Below, piece after piece: positions 59,989-63,493 of a stretch of DNA of 63,493 nt. The position numbers were made by a program, and so were the translations under genes. The number at the start of each line of letters is the position of its first letter. Position 1 is the first letter of the stretch. Where the stretch lies: the NCBI RefSeq assembly GCF_017896165.1, contig NZ_JAFCNB010000027.1, positions 1-63,493 on the forward strand. Reading direction: 5' to 3'. The stretch comes from Microbispora oryzae (GTDB lineage: Bacteria; Actinomycetota; Actinomycetes; Streptosporangiales; Streptosporangiaceae). The notes under the pieces are model-generated. The model searched no databases, was not told the DNA's origin, and was given only the letters and a program-made list of their open reading frames with translations.

Positions 59989-61240
59989 AGTCGGGCCTTA
60001 TCGCCTTGATGGCCGCCAGTTTCGCCTTGACCCAAGCTGTCTGATCAGCCTCCGGCCTATGCACCACATTATAGATTTCCTCCATATCGACGCCCGGAGG
60101 GCCGCCCTTCATGAAGGCCGGGAAGCGTGAGCCATACGCGCGCACCGACAGCCACTGGTGGATCGGCCAGAACTGCCGAAAGTAAGCGGGAGCATCCGAT
60201 TCCGTTAGGTCGCACAATGGCAGCGTGCGTTCCAGGATGCTTCCAGCCAGGGCGTCCGGCACAGAGGAGACACCCCGGATGATTAGAAACCCTGAGAGTG
60301 GGGGGCGGCCCGGCAGGACCCCCCGCTCATAGAAGGTGTCGGGCGGTCGGAATAGTCCCGCCGGGAGGGCCGCGAGCCGGGACGCCATCGCGGCGACCTG
60401 CGGCAGATACTTGGCGTTATCCGGCCATAGGCAGACCCGGGGCGTGTCCGCCGAGCAGAGCGGGGTGTGCGGTGCGGGACGGTTAACCCGCAGCGGCCCG
60501 GCTGCTGTCATCGCGATCACACAGCTCCCCACCGCGAGCACTGCCGACCCTGTCATGCCGGCCTGCCGGCTGCGGCTCCGCCATGCCTCACCTTTTGGTG
60601 CAATCCCCGGCAGGACAACGGCGATCAACGCTAGGACCCCGGCCAGCAGGAAGCGGCTCCCCAAGGCAAGCGGTGCCAGCTCGACCTGAGGCATCCCGGA
60701 CAGCACGACCAGCTCCAGCCGTGGTGAGCCGTAGATACTGAGCAATACGACGAGGCCTGCCACCGCGAGCGTCGGGGCGACCCTGCCGGGTAGCAGCTTC
60801 CCAGCTAGGTGCCCCGCGGACGCGCTCAGCAGCAGCGTGCTGGCACCGAGCAGCAGGTAGCGGGGCCACAGGAACCCCGGCCCTGCTTCTCGCAAACTCG
60901 TGGCCGCCGCCAGAGCGGCTCCGAGCGCGTACGGCACCGCGATGAATAGCAAGGTGGACGCCAATTGCAGTCCGTCGGCCTGCCACCGGCCTCGCCAGGA
61001 AGACGCCAGCGAGTCGGTGACGCCGGTTCGATGCTCCCGGCCCGAGCTCCAGGTCGCGGCGGCCGCGGCGGCCGCCGCGAAGGCATGTCCGGCCAGTTGG
61101 ACGGCCGCGCTAGCCTGGGGCCACACGCCGATCCACGAAGGGTCGCGCCCGAACAGCATGGCGATGTCGAGAGCGACGAATACGGGCAGCCACCACCGCA
61201 GCGGGGAGGCCCGCATCTCAGACGAGAAGATGCGCATCAT
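59981..61240 (-). CDS. ABC-type permease-like membrane protein with C-terminal soluble domain
   Basis: A 419-residue protein: six or seven membrane segments in the first 240 residues (WWLPVFVALDIAMLF, LASTLLFIAVPYALGAALAA, LLLGASTLLLSASAGHLAG, SRFLLAGVLALIAVVLPGIA, SAVLAVGSCVIAMTAAG), then a 170-residue soluble domain (RLAALPAGLFRPPDTFYERG, FWPIHQWLSVRAYGSRFPAF) with no recognised motif. The start overlaps the ATP-binding gene stop (ATGA), so it should be its membrane partner. The large trailing domain is unusual for an ABC-2 permease. Confidence 0.8.
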   Translation of the reverse strand: MMRIFSSEMRASPLRWWLPVFVALDIAMLFGRDPSWIGVWPQASAAVQLAGHAFAAAAAAAATWSSGREHRTGVTDSLASSWRGRWQADGLQLASTLLFIAVPYALGAALAAATSLREAGPGFLWPRYLLLGASTLLLSASAGHLAGKLLPGRVAPTLAVAGLVVLLSIYGSPRLELVVLSGMPQVELAPLALGSRFLLAGVLALIAVVLPGIAPKGEAWRSRSRQAGMTGSAVLAVGSCVIAMTAAGPLRVNRPAPHTPLCSADTPRVCLWPDNAKYLPQVAAMASRLAALPAGLFRPPDTFYERGVLPGRPPLSGFLIIRGVSSVPDALAGSILERTLPLCDLTESDAPAYFRQFWPIHQWLSVRAYGSRFPAFMKGGPPGVDMEEIYNVVHRPEADQTAWVKAKLAAIKAIRPDCV

Positions 61241-61995
61241 GCCGGTCGCCCGCCTCGGGCCAGAACGCTCATGTAGCCCCGCTCAATATGGGTGTCGCCT
61301 ACCGCGTCAGCGACAGCGGCCCGTACGAGCTCGTCGGGCAAGCCATGAAAGACCAGCCGACCGCCGGACATGACGGCGACCGTGTCGCACACGGCGGCGA
61401 CGTCTTCTACCAAATGGGTACTGATCACCACGGCCAGTCCCCGCCGCTTGAGCATTCGCAGGAGGGCCCGGAACTCCAGCCGTTGCGCCGGGTCGAGCCC
61501 GGCCGTCGGCTCGTCTAGCAGGATGAGCCTGGGGAACCCCACGATGGCTGCGGCGATGCCGCAACGGCGAAGCATGCCCCCCGACAGCGACCGGAGCTTG
61601 GCAGTGCGCCGATCGGCGAGGTTGACGCACTCGATCGCCTCGTTGACGGCGACGTCTGCCGACGCCTTTGGCACGCCTCGCAGCCAAGCACAGTAGTGGA
61701 CGAAATCCTCGACGGTGAAGGCCGGGAAGTAACCGAAATCCTGGGGTAAGTAGCCGATCTGACGGCGGACCTTCCGGGCATCCCGCTCCGAACGCACCGG
61801 AGCGCCGCAGATCTTTAGCAGGCCCTCCCGGGGCGGTGCGACCGTCGCGAGTGTGCGCAACAGCGTCGTCTTGCCCGCGCCGTTCGGGCCGAGAAGACCA
61901 AGCACCCCGGCGTCCACGGCCAGGTCCAGCCCGCGAATAACGTCCCTGCGGCCATACCCCTGACGGAGATCGCTGACCGTAGCGATCGAAGCCAC
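61237..61995 (-). CDS. ABC transporter ATP-binding protein
   Basis: A 252-residue ABC ATPase. Walker A GLLGPNGAGKTTLLRTL near residue 34, Q-loop GYLPQDFGYFPAFTVEDFVHY, signature LRSLSGGMLRRCGIAAAI, Walker B LILLDEPTAGLDPAQRLEF, H-loop STHLVEDVAAVCDTV. It is of the ABC-2/bacitracin-export type. GTG start at 61995. It is preceded on the same strand by the small secreted protein gene and a terminator-like hairpin, and coupled to the permease. Confidence 0.92.
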   Translation of the reverse strand: MASIATVSDLRQGYGRRDVIRGLDLAVDAGVLGLLGPNGAGKTTLLRTLATVAPPREGLLKICGAPVRSERDARKVRRQIGYLPQDFGYFPAFTVEDFVHYCAWLRGVPKASADVAVNEAIECVNLADRRTAKLRSLSGGMLRRCGIAAAIVGFPRLILLDEPTAGLDPAQRLEFRALLRMLKRRGLAVVISTHLVEDVAAVCDTVAVMSGGRLVFHGLPDELVRAAVADAVGDTHIERGYMSVLARGGRPA

Positions 61996-62017
61996 CTGAC
62001 CCCTTTCTGTGACGGAA

Positions 62018-62053
62018 AGGGCTCCGGGTCCGCATCTCGAGACCCGAAGCCCT
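62018..62053 (-). terminator. Attenuator-like hairpin between secreted-protein gene and ABC genes
   Basis: 13-bp stem with one wobble (AGGGCTCCGGGTC at 62018-62030 and partner 62041-62053), 10-nt loop, then a TTT run on the minus strand. It would let the secreted protein be made in excess of its transporter. Confidence 0.65.
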
Positions 62054-62105
62054 CTTGAATACGTCCTGCTGACGTGTCAGCGAGCCGAAATCGGCAACTG
62101 GCCTG

Positions 62106-62531
62106 TCACGAGTAACCGATCCAGGCGTAGTCGGCGGAGAAAATGCAGTCGTCGGAGTCGAAGGGCTCTGCGTACTGGCCCTTGGCCACGTAAGCCCAGG
62201 GGCCCGCATAGTCGGGCTCTCCACTGCAGTCGGCGTGCAGCTTCACTTGCTGCGTGCGGGTCGCGGGGGAACAGTAGCCCGCGAACGCGGTGTCCCACCA
62301 CCTTGCGTAGCATCCGTAGGTCACGGTCGACGAACCAGATGCCTGGGCCGGGGTGGTAGTCATCGTCGTCGCCGCCCCCGCCGACAATACGGCCGCCAAC
62401 AGTGCGGCGGCCTTTAGTCTGACCTTCTTGGCAGTCGTCCCGAGTATACTCCTAACGTCCGTTGTGGACGGGGCTACAGGTGACGGCCTGTAACTGCTCA
62501 CCTGTAGCCCCAACGATCTTGGCATTCGCAT
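62106..62531 (-). CDS. Small secreted Cys-containing protein (candidate bacteriocin or export substrate)
   Basis: An exported protein whose hydrophobic signal core (LKAAALLAAVLSAGAATTMT) ends at an AQA site, releasing about 75 residues: SGSSTVTYGCYARWWDTAFA, then GYCSPATRTQ, HADCSGEPDY and DSDDCIFSADYAWIGYS, with four cysteines for two disulfides and many aromatic residues. It resembles small secreted proteins encoded beside ABC transporters in streptomycetes (recollection). The architecture recalls lactococcin 972 operons. Start unresolved: ATG at 62531 places the signal core 40 residues in; GTG at 62501 falls inside a large inverted repeat; and a strong -10-like TATACT lies near 62445. Confidence 0.65.
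   Translation of the reverse strand: MRMPRSLGLQVSSYRPSPVAPSTTDVRSILGTTAKKVRLKAAALLAAVLSAGAATTMTTTPAQASGSSTVTYGCYARWWDTAFAGYCSPATRTQQVKLHADCSGEPDYAGPWAYVAKGQYAEPFDSDDCIFSADYAWIGYS
62470..62511. promoter_or_regulatory. Perfect 14-bp inverted repeat before the secreted-protein gene
   Basis: GGGGCTACAGGTGA (62470-62483) and exact complement (62498-62511), 14-nt spacer. Just downstream on the minus strand is TATACT (about 62444-62449), a good -10, so the repeat may be an operator overlapping the -35. Confidence 0.6.
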
Positions 62532-63064
62532 CTTGCATAAACAGTTGGCTCGCCGTCAAGATCTTGACTCGGGTTGTGACGGGAAGTAAGGTATGTGAAT
62601 TAGCTGGGAAAATCTCGTCTCTCCCATAGGTTGTTCTAACCCGCCTCGGCTTTCGGTGGAGATTGCCCTCACAATAAGGGTGATCTGAGAATGGGCTCCG
62701 ATCGTGCGGAAATTGAAGCGTAGCTAGGCGTTGAAAATGGCGCTGATTTGGTGGTTCGGTCTTGCCCCCGGAGGCTCTGCGCTGCTCATATGAAGCGCAG
62801 TAACCGTCAGCGCCAGCGCGAGGTCGCCAAGATTCTCCTATGCGCGCCCCGGTTTCATACGACACGACGGGGACGCCACACCGGACTTTGATACAGGCCC
62901 TAGCCTCGATCTTTCGTGCCCATCCGGTGGCTGGCTGAGCGGTTCGGCTGGAGTGTGAAATCGCGGCCGTGGTCAGGGTGGTGGCCCGGCTGTCGCGCCG
63001 GGTGGGCGGGGTTCCACGGGCCCGCGGGGTGTTCTTCCTGGTAGTCGGGATGATTTGGTGCTGG
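62532..63064. other. 533-bp non-coding stretch with an IS-end copy
   Basis: Apart from the IS-end repeat at 62874-62903, I see no gene. 62540-62760 is AT-richer than the window. 62904-63064 is the region beyond the IS1380-type transposase stop; CCTCGATCTTTCGTGCCC near 62904 may be that element's terminus. Confidence 0.45.
62874..62903 (+). repeat. IS-end sequence, right copy flanking the ABC/peptide cassette
   Basis: Same 30-bp sequence and orientation as 59222-59251 with one mismatch, again followed by TAG. No adjoining transposase of that IS type is visible here. Confidence 0.9.
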
Positions 63065-63493
63065 TCAGGTCGGTGCTGGCAGGGCTTGGAGCCGGGTGAC
63101 GGCGGTGACCAGCTGGCCGGCCCAGGGCCAGGATGCGGCCACACGTAGGCGGAGACGCCGGCCGCCGCGGACGAGGCGGGCGGCGACGGCGAACAGGCGC
63201 AGCCGCAGCCGTTTGGGCTCATACCGGCGAGCGGGCCCGTCCAGGGCGAGCATCTGCATCCAGGCGATGAGCTCGCAGGCCAGGGCGACGACCTCGCACC
63301 AGATCTCGTTCTGAGCGAAGTCGTGCAGCGGCAGGTTGCGCAGCCCGGTGTCCTTGGCGGCGCGGGTGCGGTCTTCGCAGCGGGCGCGGCGGCGGTGGCG
63401 TAGCTCCAGGTCGGCGAGCTGGCCCCGACGGGTGTTGGTGACGAAGCAGGTGAAGCGGTGCCCGTCGATGTCGGTGAAGCGCAACTGCGCGCC
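63065..63493 (-). mobile_element. IS1380-type transposase, C-terminal part (cut by window edge)
   Basis: About 142 residues of a transposase reading GAQLRFTDIDGHRFTCF at the edge, then RAAKDTGLRNLPLHDFAQNEIWCEVVALACELIAWMQMLAL and YEPKRLRLRLFAVAARLVRGGRRLRLRVAASWPW. This is the C-terminal catalytic end of IS1380-family transposases, with the final acidic catalytic residue in NEIWCE. Whether the element is intact lies outside the window. Confidence 0.85.

Noticed and set aside
62452..63222. A 256-codon minus-strand frame across the right-hand IS-end copy
   Set aside because: It runs through the IS end and into the IS1380-type transposase in another frame. Its composition is random and no domain is visible.

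Overview
The window is a 63.5 kb stretch of high-GC actinomycete chromosome. Several things point to Actinomycetota, probably Streptosporangiales or a close relative (inference; no 16S rRNA is present): the clpC - mutY - disA - radA neighbourhood, a mycothiol-type nitroreductase homologue, an F420/PPOX-type oxidoreductase, many GTG starts with ATGA couplings, and an Rpn-like nuclease of a kind I associate with that order. The left edge cuts a clpC gene and the right edge cuts an IS1380-type transposase.

Layout. 1-8.4 kb is conserved core: clpC (partial), an orphan EboE-like TIM-barrel gene, mutY, a secreted protein, disA, radA, and a MerR-thioredoxin operon with a legible MerR-type promoter. 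8.5-17 kb carries a sugar isomerase - methyltransferase - TetR set leading into an EtfD-like membrane Fe-S oxidoreductase, a glycosyltransferase pair, an SpoIIE-type phosphatase/STAS pair and a CsoR repressor. 17-35 kb is mixed accessory metabolism and regulation: PIG-V-like mannosyltransferase, secreted endonuclease-like protein, gamma carbonic anhydrase, DivIVA-like coiled coil, GntR, NmrA/LysR, kynureninase, an orphan ClpX-type zinc finger, MarR/FMN reductase with shared operators, a mycothiol nitroreductase relative that has lost its resolving cysteine, MFS/MarR and TetR/hydrolase.

35.9-50.6 kb is the most notable region: a selenium module. A formate dehydrogenase alpha gene is interrupted by an in-frame TGA at 36460-36462 that is a selenocysteine codon. 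The surrounding frame matches the family's ARI-U-HSSTVPGLG signature, and a SECIS-type hairpin follows. Beta and NrfD-type membrane subunits follow directly. The complete decoding kit sits alongside: selD, the 96-nt selenocysteine tRNA gene selC (anticodon TCA), selA and selB. A glutathione-independent formaldehyde dehydrogenase lies just downstream, so the segment could take formaldehyde to formate to CO2. Between the formate dehydrogenase operon and intact selD lies a scrambled island: a 330-bp near-identical duplication of the nrfD/selD 3' ends, a decayed second selD joined to a 24-nt piece of selC, an Rpn-like nuclease gene and a pectinesterase pseudogene. A further gene remnant lies next to the 3' end of selC.

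50.6-58.2 kb holds a photolyase and a four-gene set (sigma-like/zinc/BACON-like membrane protein, MinD-like ATPase, membrane protein, Pro/Ala/Ser-rich secreted protein) resembling actinobacterial secretion-accessory clusters. 58.2-63.5 kb is a mobile-element zone. A decayed IS5-type element is followed by a cassette encoding a small Cys-containing secreted protein and an ABC transporter with two membrane proteins. A 30-bp IS-end sequence occurs in direct orientation on both sides of this cassette, which makes it a candidate mobile bacteriocin or peptide-export system. Start sites, operators and terminators below were read by eye; no similarity search was possible.
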